Shown: positions 10,058 through 21,776, numbered from the stretch's first letter. The stretch: DNA of 64,000 nucleotides from Paenibacillus lutrae (GCF_009757775.1 NZ_RHLK01000001.1:471608-535607); one strand, 5' to 3'. Numbers and translations: made by a program. Notes: generated by a model from the sequence alone, not told the origin.

Positions 10058-11356
10058 TTACAAAATGATGGTTAACCAGAGGTACAAACCTAACAAAGTT
10101 ATAAATAGCGTAGGGATGGTCAATATAATCCCCGTCTTAAAATAAGTGCCCCAGGATATCTTCACACCTTTGGAAGTTAGCACGTGCAGCCACAAAAGGG
10201 TTGCCAGCGACCCGATAGGTGTAATTTTAGGACCCAAATCGGAACCAATGATGTTTGCGTAGATTAAAGCTTCTCTTAAGGCGCCCGTTGCACGGGTAGC
10301 ATCAATCGCCAGGGCATCGATCATGACGGTAGGCAAATTGTTCATTAAGGATGAAATAATAGCCGCTATGAAGCCCATCGACATGGTTGCCGCAAACATC
10401 CCCCGGTCTGCCGCGGCTTGAATAACGCCCGCAAGCAGATCGGTCAGACCTGCATTACGAAGCCCGTACACAACTACGTACATGCCTATTGAGAAAAATA
10501 CAATGGCCCAGGGTGCACCTTTCACAACCTCTTTTATTGGAACAGCGGAGCTTTTGCGAGCCATCAGCAGGAAGAAAATCGCGATGATGCCTGCCACTAT
10601 AGAGACGGGAATCTTTAGAAATTCACTTACAAAGTATCCGATCAGCAATACACCTAAGACGATCCATGACATACGGAACATATGGGGATCTTTGATCGCT
10701 TCGGAAGGTCTTCTTAATTGCGCGGCATCGTATTGTCTCGGAATACCCTTGCGGAAGAACAAGTAAAGCACGAGAACACTGGCCGCGAGCGAGAATAAAT
10801 TCGGTACAAACATGCGGCCTGCGTACTCCAGAAAGCTTATTCCGAAGAAATCCGCCGAAACAATATTTACCAAGTTGCTTACGACTAACGGTAAAGATGT
10901 CGTATCGGCAATAAATCCGCTTGCGATAATAAAAGGAAAAACCTTGCTCTCCTCAAAATTCAGCGCCCTTACCATAGCAAGTACAATGGGTGTCAGAATT
11001 AAGGCCGCCCCGTCATTAGCGAATAAGGCAGCTACCATAGCTCCAAGAACCGAGACATAAATAAACATCCGGATTCCATTCCCACGCGCCGCTCTTGCCA
11101 TATGTAAGGCTGCCCATTCAAAAATACCAATCCTGTCAAGAATTAAGGATATAAGGATGATCGCAACGAAAGCTAAAGTGGCATTCCATACAATTTGCGT
11201 GACATCTAGAACATCTTGTAAGGTTACGACCCCTGCGAGAAGCGCTAGAATGGCCCCGCCGCAAGCAGACCATCCGATAGACAAGTTTCCAGGCTGCCAG
11301 ATAATAAGTACAAGGGTGACCAGAAAAATAATACAGGCTACAATAACCGAACTCAC
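10058..11356 (-). CDS. arsB: Arsenite efflux permease ArsB
   Basis: 432 aa, about 12 membrane segments, ArsB/NhaD superfamily. It has the conserved [18 protein letters not shown] stretch in the first half and [16 protein letters not shown] in the second, the paired re-entrant regions of ArsB. It exports arsenite and antimonite. Second gene of the ars operon, 16 bp after arsR. Confidence 0.94.
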   Translation of the reverse strand: MSSVIVACIIFLVTLVLIIWQPGNLSIGWSACGGAILALLAGVVTLQDVLDVTQIVWNATLAFVAIILISLILDRIGIFEWAALHMARAARGNGIRMFIYVSVLGAMVAALFANDGAALILTPIVLAMVRALNFEESKVFPFIIASGFIADTTSLPLVVSNLVNIVSADFFGISFLEYAGRMFVPNLFSLAASVLVLYLFFRKGIPRQYDAAQLRRPSEAIKDPHMFRMSWIVLGVLLIGYFVSEFLKIPVSIVAGIIAIFFLLMARKSSAVPIKEVVKGAPWAIVFFSIGMYVVVYGLRNAGLTDLLAGVIQAAADRGMFAATMSMGFIAAIISSLMNNLPTVMIDALAIDATRATGALREALIYANIIGSDLGPKITPIGSLATLLWLHVLTSKGVKISWGTYFKTGIILTIPTLFITLLGLYLWLTIIL

Positions 11357-11372
11357 TTCATTAAACCCCCAA

Positions 11373-11723
11373 TTATTTGCAAGTGACTCTCAATCCTTTT
11401 TTTGCTAACGCTTCGAATTCATGATTCTGAGAAGGAACATAGCCAATCAGTTTCTCAATCAGCTCGTAGTGTTTATTTTCTCTATTCGTCGAGTAGAAAA
11501 TCCACTGTCCTCTGCGTTCTTCTTTCACAAGACCCGCATCTTTAAGCTTTCTCAAGTGTTGGCTTATTGCAGGCTGGCTGGTGTTGATGATTTCAACGAG
11601 TTCACATACACAGCACTCTTGATGCTCCAGCAGCTTCATCGTTATAAGCCTCGTTTTGTCACCCAAGAGTTTAAGAATTTGAGAAATATCACGGATGTCA
11701 TCTGTATTTATTTGTTGTGTCAT
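11373..11723 (-). CDS. arsR: Arsenical resistance repressor, ArsR family
   Basis: 116-aa winged-helix repressor. The As(III) site ECCVCEL (C38 and C40, with an extra C37) lies in the DNA-recognition region, followed by [19 protein letters not shown]. As(III) binding should release the operator upstream. AAAGGAGG precedes the ATG. First gene of the ars operon. Confidence 0.95.
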   Translation of the reverse strand: MTQQINTDDIRDISQILKLLGDKTRLITMKLLEHQECCVCELVEIINTSQPAISQHLRKLKDAGLVKEERRGQWIFYSTNRENKHYELIEKLIGYVPSQNHEFEALAKKGLRVTCK

Positions 11724-11782
11724 TGAAGCGAACCTCCTTTATACCGCTTTTATCTTGAGATAAGCCGATATATAATTAAATG

Positions 11783-11800
11783 CTTATATATACATATAAG
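11783..11800. promoter_or_regulatory. Candidate ArsR operator
   Basis: CTTATAT-ATAC-ATATAAG, perfect 7-bp arms, lies about 60 bp before the arsR start. AT-rich dyads of this size are typical ArsR sites in Bacillota. Confidence 0.55.
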
Positions 11801-11892
11801 ACTATACCTATTTTATGATTATAAATCAACATCTTTTCTAACCTCTCAATACGCTATAACATCCTTTGCAGTCAATCCCCGATTTACTCTAC

Positions 11893-11916
11893 AAAAAAAG
11901 CCGCCAATCTGGCGAC
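11893..11916 (-). terminator. Intrinsic terminator after the 560-aa gene
   Basis: GTCGCCA-GAT-TGGCGGC on the minus strand is followed by TTTTTTT, about 70 bp past the stop at 11988. The remainder of 11801-11987 shows nothing else. Confidence 0.75.
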
Positions 11917-11987
11917 TTCTTCCGGCATACTTTACGGTTTTCACGGTTTTCTGCCGTTCTTTACAGCCACCCATTTCCAAAGAGCGG

Positions 11988-13670
11988 TTATCCTCGCTGC
12001 TGCCCGCGCCCGGTAAGACGTACCAGCTCCAAAAGCCACTGCCCACGCTCTCCTTCGGCCTTGGCCGCAATTTTCTTCAGCTTGTCCGTTCCGCCCCAGA
12101 TCAAATAAACCATATGCTCCACCTTATAATAGGGAAGGTCCCGAGCCTGGTCGAGCAGCAATCGCAGATGCTTCTCTTCTTCCATATCTGCTCTGATCTT
12201 CAGCTTCACCGAATCTGTGCTGCGGAGCATGCACTTCACCAGCGTCGAAATCGTCTCTGCGTTAACCCCATGAAGGTCGGCCAATGCGGCTGTGAAGCAG
12301 TTCTGAACAGACTGGTGCTCTTCGTCAACCATCTCCATATATTCTTCTACCAGCGGAAAATAGGCCCGATTCGCCAATCCGAGGCCGAAGACTGCATAAC
12401 TGCCCGGCATGCAGTTCTTCTCCCCTTCCGTATCCGCATACCATTCGAAAGGTTCCATCGCCGCTCGCGCGTATTCCTCCAACAAGGGATGCAAATGCGG
12501 ATATTCCAGAGCTTGAGCGAAAAATCGGTGTGTTCCTGATTTGGCCAGCCCTTTAATGGGCAGCCATTGTTTGACGCTTGATTTCAGCTTGATTTGATAG
12601 CTTTTGGGGAAACCGAGAGTTAACAAGTGAATCAGAAACCGGAGCGCACGACCGTAGCTCTCTTCCGTTTCCTGCTTGATCGTCAGGGTCACCACGGCAA
12701 ACACATCGTTGGCTGTACCTTCCGCCAGCTCATCACGAAAACTAATATCCTCCTCGGCAAACGCACCGCTGCCCTCCTTCATCATCCGTTTGGCTTTGTC
12801 ACTTCCTAGCTCAATAGCGCATTTCAACATATCCAGCCCCGTGCTTCTGCTGTAAGAAGGCATGTATTTCAGAATGGAGATTGCGGCATAGAGGAGAAGT
12901 TCGATCGGTCCCTCCTCCGTATTTTCCAGCCGGGCACCGTTTTTTTTCTGATAGTTTCTCTGGAATGTTGTCCCTTCATTATCAAAATAACGGGGCAGCC
13001 ACTGATCCTCCACCCAACTCCGTAAAGCGATAGTCAGATAATTCCTGTGTTCTGCAACATGTTTGTTCCCTTTGTTAACTTGTTGAATGTTCTCGAAAAG
13101 GGAAATAATCCGGCCGGCAGCCAAGTCTGGAAACAGATGCTCGTCTAACAGATGCCGGGAGAGGAAGAACGTCTCCAGCGGTTTGGTCGGATAGTTTCCC
13201 GGTTCGAGTTTTTTCTCGATATAAAAGAAGATTCGTTCCCTTAATTGTTTCTTCTTCGTCTCGTCGACGTATTCGAGAATACGAATGCAGAGTTCGCCTT
13301 CCCGAGTCCGGAACTTCCCATTCAAAGTGAACCGATAATCGATTAACGCTGACGGCAGAGCCTCAAGTGTAATCTTCATATAAGAAGCAAGCTCAGGGAC
13401 AATCCGCTCTCGCACTTGTTCTTCGGACAGCATTTCTGCATACCCACCGCGGCTGGTCGAGGTACCCGGCATGGTAAAGTCGAGATCATTATCCGTCATG
13501 TTCACCTGGCCGTTAACATATTCAAGCAGAGCGTAATCATGAATTCCTATCTGAAGCGGAGTCCGCTTCACGATCTGTTCCGCGTCCTTCTCTCTAATTG
13601 AAGCTGTCCATTTATCGATTTGCCGTTTCATGTCGTCCAAAACCGTTTCCAGGTTGAATACTATGTCCAT
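11988..13670 (-). CDS. Uncharacterised 560-aa cytoplasmic protein
   Basis: I do not recognise this with certainty; the length and Paenibacillaceae-like context recall DUF6138-type proteins. No signal peptide or membrane helix is visible. The composition is soluble and mostly helical, with many short helices in the C-terminal two-thirds, suggesting a helical-repeat scaffold. An early stretch (LLEYVNGQVNMTDNDLDFTMPG) contains acidic clusters. It is monocistronic with its own terminator. Reading frame and codon use look like a genuine, intact gene. Confidence 0.7.
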   Translation of the reverse strand: MDIVFNLETVLDDMKRQIDKWTASIREKDAEQIVKRTPLQIGIHDYALLEYVNGQVNMTDNDLDFTMPGTSTSRGGYAEMLSEEQVRERIVPELASYMKITLEALPSALIDYRFTLNGKFRTREGELCIRILEYVDETKKKQLRERIFFYIEKKLEPGNYPTKPLETFFLSRHLLDEHLFPDLAAGRIISLFENIQQVNKGNKHVAEHRNYLTIALRSWVEDQWLPRYFDNEGTTFQRNYQKKNGARLENTEEGPIELLLYAAISILKYMPSYSRSTGLDMLKCAIELGSDKAKRMMKEGSGAFAEEDISFRDELAEGTANDVFAVVTLTIKQETEESYGRALRFLIHLLTLGFPKSYQIKLKSSVKQWLPIKGLAKSGTHRFFAQALEYPHLHPLLEEYARAAMEPFEWYADTEGEKNCMPGSYAVFGLGLANRAYFPLVEEYMEMVDEEHQSVQNCFTAALADLHGVNAETISTLVKCMLRSTDSVKLKIRADMEEEKHLRLLLDQARDLPYYKVEHMVYLIWGGTDKLKKIAAKAEGERGQWLLELVRLTGRGQQRG

Positions 13671-13830
13671 CTAATCTAATACTCCTTTATATTACGCTTT
13701 AGATTGATTTTCGATTTGTGTATCACCTTAATTAAGGATATTAACTTATATTACCACAGGATCACATTACGAGGATGATAGACTATGATGAACAATCAGC
13801 AAATCCATTAGGAGAACCGTTCATACAGAA

Positions 13831-13873
13831 AAAGGACCTGCTTGCACAACTTTAATGTGCTTGCAGATCCTTT
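13831..13873 (-). terminator. Interrupted long hairpin after the KGG gene
   Basis: AAAGGA.CTGC..GCAC pairs with GTGC..GCAG.TCCTTT, with internal mismatches. T-runs occur on both sides, so it could terminate in both directions; on the minus strand it follows the small KGG gene by about 90 bp. Confidence 0.55.
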
Positions 13874-13963
13874 TCCTATAATAAGATTAATTTCCCGGGG
13901 TCGGCATTGAGAATCCCTATATGCAGGCTCTCAATGAAACACGGAGGCAGTTGATTAACGGAA

Positions 13964-14137
13964 TTAGTTTTGGCCGCCTTTGCGACCCGCTTCTTCGCGG
14001 CTCATTTTACCATCGCTGTCGCCGCGTGATTCTCCGCCCTTGCTTCCAATTTCCTGATAGAACTCTTTATCGTGAGTTCTTGCAGTTTCTTCTCCGCCTT
14101 TGCGTCCTGCTTCTTCTCGTGACATTTTGTCAGCCAT
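13964..14137 (-). CDS. KGG-repeat general stress protein (57 aa)
   Basis: Small gene with sequence MADKMSREEAGRKGGEETAR..., a middle KGGESRGDSDG and a second MSREEAGRKGG at the C-terminus. It is built of two to three hydrophilic KGG repeats as in GsiB/YciG-like stress proteins, which are hydrophilin-like and induced by general stress or desiccation in Bacillus. AAGGAG lies ten bases before the ATG. It ends at the hairpin around 13831-13873 and stands alone; regulation is not visible. Confidence 0.85.
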   Translation of the reverse strand: MADKMSREEAGRKGGEETARTHDKEFYQEIGSKGGESRGDSDGKMSREEAGRKGGQN

Positions 14138-14307
14138 GTTGATCCACTCCTTAAGCGTTTTTATTAGGCAAGTTCATACTAACTTAACTGCCTACGCCTA
14201 TTACTTACCCGCTTGATAACATATGAAACAAGCCGGCTTGTTCCATAGTCGTGTATGAATCCATTTCCACAAAATGTTCTACAGTATCCTTTCCCACTGT
14301 AAATCTA

Positions 14308-14344
14308 TCAAAAAAGCTGTAAGCAGCCAGGCTGCTTACAGCTT
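14308..14344 (-). terminator. Intrinsic terminator after the SDR gene
   Basis: A perfect 14-bp stem (14314-14327 with 14331-14344, loop CAG), followed by TTTTTT on the minus strand. Confidence 0.85.
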
Positions 14345-14367
14345 ATAGTCCTATTTTGTTTACCGGT

Positions 14368-15129
14368 TTAGAAGCCTGCCGTCCATCCGCCGTCCGCGGC
14401 GATTATGGCGCCATTTACGAAGCTCGATTCATCGGATGCGAGGAATAAGGCTACTTGTGCGATTTCTTCTGCTTGTCCTACGCGTGGGATAACCCCTTGA
14501 GTAACCTTCGTTCTAGAAGCGCCGAACTCGCTTACATTGCTGATCGTTGAAGCGATATTCGTCATCGTAGCTCCAGGTGCGATCGCATTACAGCGAATGC
14601 CTTTTTGCGCGAACATAAAAGCCGTGTTTTTAGTTAAGCCGATAACGGCGTGCTTGGAGGCCGTATAAGCGGCGCCCGCATGCGCGCCGCTGAAACCGCC
14701 TGTAGAAGCCGTGTTGATGATCACGCCCTTCCCTTTCTCAAGGAAGATCGGAATCGACTTGCGGATCGCGCGCATGACACTTTTGGTATTGACGTCGAAA
14801 ATAAGATCCCATCTCTCGTCGTTCACGTCACCGGCTGCCGCCATATTATCCATAATGCCGGCGTTGTTTACCAATATATCGAGCGTTCCGTATTCATTAA
14901 CCGCTGTATCGATCATCCTGATGATATCATTTTGATCCGCAACGTTGGTTTTAACTGCGACGGCTTCACCGCCGTTAGCTTTAATAGCGGCTGCTACCGC
15001 TTCCGCGCCTTCAATATTCAAATCGGAGACCACGACTTTAGCTCCTTCTTTCGCATACAATTCGGCAATGGCTTTGTCCATGCCCGATGCAGCGCCGGTA
15101 ACGACTGCTACTTTATTTTCCAATCTCAT
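14368..15129 (-). CDS. Short-chain dehydrogenase/reductase
   Basis: 253 aa, classical SDR fold. It shows NNAG (LVNNAGIM), the catalytic Ser in NTASTGG, the YTASK Tyr/Lys pair and the IAPGATMT loop. The cofactor loop reads TGAASGMDKA: the third glycine of TGxxxGxG is replaced by Asp, confirmed in the bases (GGC ATG GAC). Start at 15129, with GGAGGG upstream. It lies 87 bp after the P450 in the same orientation, so an oxidation/dehydrogenation pair is plausible. The substrate is unknown. Confidence 0.88.
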   Translation of the reverse strand: MRLENKVAVVTGAASGMDKAIAELYAKEGAKVVVSDLNIEGAEAVAAAIKANGGEAVAVKTNVADQNDIIRMIDTAVNEYGTLDILVNNAGIMDNMAAAGDVNDERWDLIFDVNTKSVMRAIRKSIPIFLEKGKGVIINTASTGGFSGAHAGAAYTASKHAVIGLTKNTAFMFAQKGIRCNAIAPGATMTNIASTISNVSEFGASRTKVTQGVIPRVGQAEEIAQVALFLASDESSFVNGAIIAADGGWTAGF

Positions 15130-15216
15130 AGGATTCCCTCCAAAAAAGTTATTCATCGTGTTCATATGAATGATAGAAAAGTTGATGCGGAATTGAACAA
15201 TTCCATATGCCCTGAT

Positions 15217-16368
15217 TTATGATGAACCTACCAGCCTCAAGGAAAGAGACGTTAAAGATTGGCCGGGAGCCGAAGCTGCGAGATTACGCTCCAAGTCAAA
15301 GGAATCAACGGGCTCAATACAAGGGAATTTCTCCAAGAACGCCGTCAAGACAATGTTCAGTTCCATTCTGGCAAGTGGAGCACCCAGGCAGAAATGCGGC
15401 CCGTTGCCAAAGGTTAGGTGCTTCTTGTTATTACGGCGCTGAACATTTAGTTCGAACGGCTTCTCAAACACCTGTTCATCCAGATTAGCCGCACTCATCC
15501 ACGCGATAACCAGATCTCCTTTTTTTAATTCAACGCCCAGGAGATTGTTATCCTGCTTTACCGTCCGGTGACGCTTGGAGATATGAAACCGGTAACGAAG
15601 CATTTCCTCTACGGCATTAGGAACTAGATCCAAGTTATTTCTTAGCTGCGGGTACAACATCTCGTCATCGTACAGCAAAGAATAGAAGATGCTAGATACC
15701 ATGTGACTTGTGGTTTCGATTCCAGCCCCAAGCAGCAGCATGGTAGTTCTGACAACCTCATCGTCAGTAAATCGTTCACCTTCAACCTCCACATTCAATA
15801 AATCCGTAATAATATCCTCCCCCGGGTTAGAACGTTTATGTACGACAATCGGGTACAGGAATTCATAATATTCCTTAGCGGCTATCCGCTTTCTCTCTTC
15901 GCTCTCTATCTGCTTCTCTTTACTGACGGGCTGGAACAAGATATCGACCCAGTTTTTGAAACGGTGGCTTTCCTCCAAAGTTATGCCCAGCAAATCAGCC
16001 ATAACCATCGAAGGCAATGGTCCCGACAGTGACTCTACGATATCGACAGTCGTATCAGGCTGCATCTCTGCTAGCAATAGATGGACAATATTTCGTATAC
16101 GCGGCTCCCAATCTTTCAAACTGCGAGGTGTAAAAGCGGCAGCTAACAAAGAACGGTTTTTCTGGTGTTTGGGAGGATCAATGCTTGAAAGATTGATTTT
16201 GTCCGGAACCGTCCCTTCTTTATTAGATGCCCCAACAACCAGCGTTGTCCTCTTACCTTCCGCTGAGAAGTACTCTTGATTACTGATTACCTGCTTAACA
16301 TCGTCATATCGGAAAACATTCCACGTATCGGTACCTTCATGATAATAAACAGGGTTGTTGCTCAGCAT
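15217..16368 (-). CDS. Cytochrome P450 (CYP109/YjiB-like), apparent frameshift at the start
   Basis: 383 aa from an internal ATG. Heme ligand Cys327 lies in FGNGPHFCLGAPLARME. The I-helix is GAGIETTSH, with EEMLR as the ExxR motif: a soluble bacterial P450. The expected N-terminus is missing from this ATG, which has no ribosome site. Upstream, an ATG at 16406-16408 with GGGGAG stops after two codons. Removing one base (near 16402) would give a natural start reading MAEEFFPLDWYKRM in frame with the rest. It is either a disrupted gene or a sequence error. It sits with the SDR downstream and a TetR gene upstream. Confidence 0.85.
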   Translation of the reverse strand: MLSNNPVYYHEGTDTWNVFRYDDVKQVISNQEYFSAEGKRTTLVVGASNKEGTVPDKINLSSIDPPKHQKNRSLLAAAFTPRSLKDWEPRIRNIVHLLLAEMQPDTTVDIVESLSGPLPSMVMADLLGITLEESHRFKNWVDILFQPVSKEKQIESEERKRIAAKEYYEFLYPIVVHKRSNPGEDIITDLLNVEVEGERFTDDEVVRTTMLLLGAGIETTSHMVSSIFYSLLYDDEMLYPQLRNNLDLVPNAVEEMLRYRFHISKRHRTVKQDNNLLGVELKKGDLVIAWMSAANLDEQVFEKPFELNVQRRNNKKHLTFGNGPHFCLGAPLARMELNIVLTAFLEKFPCIEPVDSFDLERNLAASAPGQSLTSLSLRLVGSS

Positions 16369-16472
16369 CCGTTTATACCAATCGAGCGGGAAAAACTCTT
16401 CATGCCATCGATAACTCCCCTACTCCATTTTATACGACTCGTCTAAATTATCCTATGCATCATTAGTCCAAA

Positions 16473-16498
16473 TAAAAAAGTCCCCAAATATAGGGACT
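16473..16498 (-). terminator. Intrinsic terminator between TetR and P450 genes
   Basis: AGTCCC (16479-16484) pairs with GGGACT (16493-16498) and TTTTTTATT follows on the minus strand, separating the TetR gene from the P450-SDR pair. Confidence 0.65.
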
Positions 16499-16511
16499 AA
16501 GATTTATACGA

Positions 16512-17387
16512 TTAGTTTATTTGTTCCAAATACCATTCCATCTGGTTTTGAATTCTCCTCGCTTCCGGATAAAAAACGTTCGTTTCGAACTCTCTTTGAA
16601 AAGCTTGTAAAACGACTTGCAGCAAGGTACGGTTCGTCTCATCCTGCTGAAGCAAAAAAAGAAGCCCGCGGGTTAGCTCTTTTGTCGTTGCCGGCTCTCT
16701 CGACTGTTGAACCATTCGGTCAAAGGCTTGAAGATCCGTTATAAGGGTATTTTTATCCGTTAGATGATGGACCTCTTGGGAACTAATCTGTGAAAGGCTG
16801 TGTGAGTCAAAGATATGCTCATGTCTTGCTTGCATGGATCTAAGCAAAATATCCGTATAAACTAATACTTTCGGCACAAGTTCTTTCCATAGCGGCTCGT
16901 TAAGACGATAAATCCGATATGTATTTGCGATTTGATAAAGCATGCCGTAACAAAGAATGGCCCCCTCATAGGCATAAGGTCTAATCTCCTCTCCGTACAA
17001 ATGAACGAGTCGTTCAGACAGCCATTTGAGCTGCATGCCAGCCAGTTCAGCCGAGTCAAACTCACCCGAGTATAAGCCTATCCAGAATAAGACTTGGATG
17101 CGCTGCTTCTCAGGCAGAGTCATTGGTACGGCAAGTTGGTCTACCAGCAAATCGAATTCGGAGGCATAGCTTTGGGTTTCAAGATTTTTGCGGATCTGGA
17201 CATCTTCTTGCATACGTTGTTCCATAATCGCCAGAATACAATCGTCCTTAGAACTAAAGAATTTATAAAAGGTTCCTTTTGACACCCCCGACAAATCCAA
17301 AATCATTTGAATCGTCGTATGGGCGAATCCATGTTCTTCGAACAACGCGAGTGCCGCGTCTAATAACAACTGTCTCTTTTTAACCAT
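16512..17387 (-). CDS. TetR family transcriptional regulator (291 aa)
   Basis: The N-terminal HTH (FAHTTIQMILDLSGVSKGTFYKFFSSKDD, about residues 20-48) is clear. The rest is longer than usual for the family (about 200 aa) and helical, resembling the YfiR/YxaF type with an extended C-terminal region. It probably governs the P450/SDR pair next to it, or mqo upstream; no operator stands out. Confidence 0.85.
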   Translation of the reverse strand: MVKKRQLLLDAALALFEEHGFAHTTIQMILDLSGVSKGTFYKFFSSKDDCILAIMEQRMQEDVQIRKNLETQSYASEFDLLVDQLAVPMTLPEKQRIQVLFWIGLYSGEFDSAELAGMQLKWLSERLVHLYGEEIRPYAYEGAILCYGMLYQIANTYRIYRLNEPLWKELVPKVLVYTDILLRSMQARHEHIFDSHSLSQISSQEVHHLTDKNTLITDLQAFDRMVQQSREPATTKELTRGLLFLLQQDETNRTLLQVVLQAFQREFETNVFYPEARRIQNQMEWYLEQIN

Positions 17388-17420
17388 GAAATCCCCCTCA
17401 AATCCCGCTAATAAGGCGAT

Positions 17421-17454
17421 ACAAAAAAGAACTCTCCAGAGATGGAGGGTTCTT
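17421..17454 (-). terminator. Intrinsic terminator after mqo
   Basis: A 12-bp stem (17427-17438 with 17443-17454, one G-U pair, loop GAGA) followed by TTTTTTGT on the minus strand. Confidence 0.8.
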
Positions 17455-17489
17455 TGTACATATGAAAAGTGCTGCTTGCATTATAAATA

Positions 17490-18989
17490 TTAACTGTAGG
17501 CCAGTTCTTTTTCTCTTAGAGCAAGCGACTCTGCAGTTAAAGAATGAATCTCTTGCAGAAGCTCCGGATTTTCCAGCAGGGATAAGCCATAAGAAGGAAT
17601 CATTTCTTTAATTTTAGATTCCCACTCATTCATATGCTGCGGGAAACATTTGTTCATTACCTGAAGCATAACATGAACAGCGGTAGAAGCACCTGGAGAA
17701 GCACCTAATAACGCTGCAATTGAGCCATCCGCGGCAGTAATAACTTCCGTTCCGAATTGAAGGGTACCTTTGCCGCCAGCTACCGTATCTTTGATAACTT
17801 GCACACGCTGGCCCGCTACGACTAAATCCCAATCCTCGATTTTGGCGTTCGGGATAAACTCTCGTAACTCTTCCATACGCTTTTCTTTCGATAACATAAC
17901 TTGCTCGATCAGGTATTTGGTCAATGACATGTTCTTAGCCCCTGCCGACAACATCGTTACGAGATTATCCGGTTTTACGGAAGTTACGAGATCAAACATA
18001 GAACCGGTTTTTAAAAACTTCGGAGAGAAACCTGCAAAAGGTCCGAAAAGCAACGATTTTTTATTGTCAATAAATCGGGTATCAAGATGCGGAACAGACA
18101 TCGGAGGAGCTCCAAGCTTAGCTTTGCCATATACTTTGGCATGGTGCTGGGCTATAACATCCGGATTCTTACATACCATAAATATGCCGCTTACCGGGAA
18201 ACCTCCAATATGTTTACCTTCAGGAATGCCGGATTTTTGCAGCAAGTGCAGGCTTCCTCCACCGCCACCGATAAAGACGAATTTTGCATGATGGCGTTCA
18301 ACGGTACCGCGGTCGTTCCGTACTTTCAATTCCCACGATCCATCGCTGGCACGTTTAATGTTATCAACGCTATGCTTATATTTCATATTGACGTTTTTAC
18401 TCTTCAAGTGGTCGAACAAGATGCGCGTTAAAGCGCCAAAGTTTACATCCGTACCAGAGTCAATCTTCGTTGCCGCTATAGGCTCGTTTGATGGACGATC
18501 TTGTATAATAAGCGGAATCCATTCCATCAGTTTGGCAGGATCGTCCGAAAATTCCATGCCCTGAAACAACGGGTTATTGGACATCGCTTCAAAACGTTTC
18601 TTTAAAAACGCTACATTCTGTTCCCCTTGCACCATACTCATATGAGGCAGTGGCATGATAAAGTCCTGCGGATTACGTATCAACTTGTTGTTTACAAGAT
18701 AAGACCAAAACTGCATAGAAACTTGAAACTGCTCATTAATCTCGATAGCTTTACTAATATCTATAGAACCGTCTGGTTTTTGGGCTGTGTAATTAAGCTC
18801 GCACAATGCCGCATGTCCTGTTCCTGCATTATTCCATTCGTTTGAGCTTTCATCACCGGCATTTTCAAGCTTCTCGAACACGGTAATTTCCCATTCCGGT
18901 ACTAATTCTTTCAGAAGTGTCCCTAGGGTCGCACTCATGATTCCGGCACCAATTAAGATGACGTCTGTTTTCGTTTCTCCGCTACTCAT
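17490..18989 (-). CDS. mqo: Malate:quinone oxidoreductase
   Basis: 499 aa, the family length, with the start at ATG 18989 behind GGGATGG. FAD Rossmann motif [18 protein letters not shown] at the N-terminus, [18 protein letters not shown]-like segment ([19 protein letters not shown]), [21 protein letters not shown] in the middle, and the C-terminal [16 protein letters not shown] are hallmark Mqo regions. It is a peripheral-membrane FAD enzyme oxidising malate to oxaloacetate and feeding electrons to menaquinone, bypassing NAD-malate dehydrogenase. Monocistronic. Confidence 0.95.
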   Translation of the reverse strand: MSSGETKTDVILIGAGIMSATLGTLLKELVPEWEITVFEKLENAGDESSNEWNNAGTGHAALCELNYTAQKPDGSIDISKAIEINEQFQVSMQFWSYLVNNKLIRNPQDFIMPLPHMSMVQGEQNVAFLKKRFEAMSNNPLFQGMEFSDDPAKLMEWIPLIIQDRPSNEPIAATKIDSGTDVNFGALTRILFDHLKSKNVNMKYKHSVDNIKRASDGSWELKVRNDRGTVERHHAKFVFIGGGGGSLHLLQKSGIPEGKHIGGFPVSGIFMVCKNPDVIAQHHAKVYGKAKLGAPPMSVPHLDTRFIDNKKSLLFGPFAGFSPKFLKTGSMFDLVTSVKPDNLVTMLSAGAKNMSLTKYLIEQVMLSKEKRMEELREFIPNAKIEDWDLVVAGQRVQVIKDTVAGGKGTLQFGTEVITAADGSIAALLGASPGASTAVHVMLQVMNKCFPQHMNEWESKIKEMIPSYGLSLLENPELLQEIHSLTAESLALREKELAYS

Positions 18990-19079
18990 TTTTACCATCC
19001 CTATACCGTAAAATTTGCAGAAAGGATGCAGGCGCTTCTGCATAGGCATAACACTTGGCCCAGGCGCGACCTTACACAC

Positions 19080-19408
19080 ACCTTTTCTGTTTGAATTACA
19101 ACTCAGTCGTTACTTAAATTATAGCTAATCTCTTAGTTTTTTGCTATTGATTTTGATGAATACCTCTTTTTTCTTCTATTTCCGTCATCTGATGTAACCA
19201 GGTTCTGACACGTCTCGCGTCGATAGCTACATTTCTTTGATCATATTTTCATATTCTAATTTACCACTATTTGTAACGGAATTACATGTTCGCTTACCCT
19301 TTTGTAAAAATTTTCTTCGAGCAGCACCTCGATGGACATCTTCGAACTAAATTTAAAACGATATAAACATTAAAGCGGCCAATCTTAAAAGTTTGGTCGC
19401 TTATTGGA
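19080..19408. other. Intergenic gap between collagen-like gene and mqo
   Basis: 330 bp with the mqo upstream region. A minus-strand open stretch of about 34 codons (19144-19245, ending HQMTEIEEKRGIHQNQ-stop) looks protein-like but has no start codon or ribosome site, so it may be a remnant. A terminator lies at 19373-19402. Confidence 0.3.
19373..19402 (-). terminator. Terminator after the collagen-like gene
   Basis: AAGCGGCCAA (19373-19382) pairs with TTGGTCGCTT (19393-19402) with one G-U pair. The minus strand continues TAATGTTTATAT, a moderate U-tract. Confidence 0.6.
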
Positions 19409-21181
<1,773 letters not shown>

Positions 21182-21667
21182 TCAGCGTAATTTTTTTACA
21201 AAAAATAAATTCAAGTCGTCATCTACCGTTACTTTCTGCCCATATGAAAGATACTCGCCGTTTTTATAGATTCCTTTTCCGTCGGGGATATAGCCGCGAT
21301 TTGCGTATAAAATTTGGGCTTCGCCGTAATCACGGAATAAACCCACACCAAGTCCGGCTGCGTCAAATCTTTCACGAATCATTTCCTCACATGTATTCAT
21401 TAGCATTGTACCTATCCCGCGACGGCGATACTTTATCAACACGTTAAAATCTTGAATTTCGGGTATATGATGTTTTTTAAAATAAGGATAATCTGACTGC
21501 CAAACTATATTTGCATAGCCCGCGAAATCACCTTCAACTTCAGCAATTAAAGTCACTTGTTTCCCGTTAATTTGCTCTTCTAAGTAACGAGTGTATTGAT
21601 CGGATGACTTATCCCAGCCTTGTTCACGAAAGGCTTCGGAAATTCGTTCCGGATCACTCTCTTTCAT
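21182..21667 (-). CDS. GNAT family N-acetyltransferase
   Basis: 161 aa from the ATG. The acetyl-CoA motif is in DFNVLIKYRRRGIGTMLMNTCEEM (RRRGIG); the C-terminal LYANRGY and GKGIYKNGEYL segments fit Bacillota GNATs of unknown substrate. The first beta strand of the fold (IKSTVRI) is encoded just upstream of this ATG. A GAGGTG site sits seven bases before an ATT at 21686-21688, so translation may start at the rare codon ATT and give 168 aa. Confidence 0.85.
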   Translation of the reverse strand: MKESDPERISEAFREQGWDKSSDQYTRYLEEQINGKQVTLIAEVEGDFAGYANIVWQSDYPYFKKHHIPEIQDFNVLIKYRRRGIGTMLMNTCEEMIRERFDAAGLGVGLFRDYGEAQILYANRGYIPDGKGIYKNGEYLSYGQKVTVDDDLNLFFVKKLR

Positions 21668-21760
21668 AATACGAACCGTAGATTTAATCCTAAAGCACCT
21701 CGTTTCAATAATTTCCAGTTACCTGGAGAATAGCAACACAGGCTCTTGCCACACATTAGA

Positions 21761-21776
21761 AGAGGATATATCCTCT
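21761..21776. promoter_or_regulatory. 16-bp perfect palindrome upstream of the GNAT gene
   Basis: AGAGGATATATCCTCT, about 75 bp before the GNAT start. Possible operator; regulator unknown. The stretch 21777-21987 shows no convincing gene. Confidence 0.35.
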
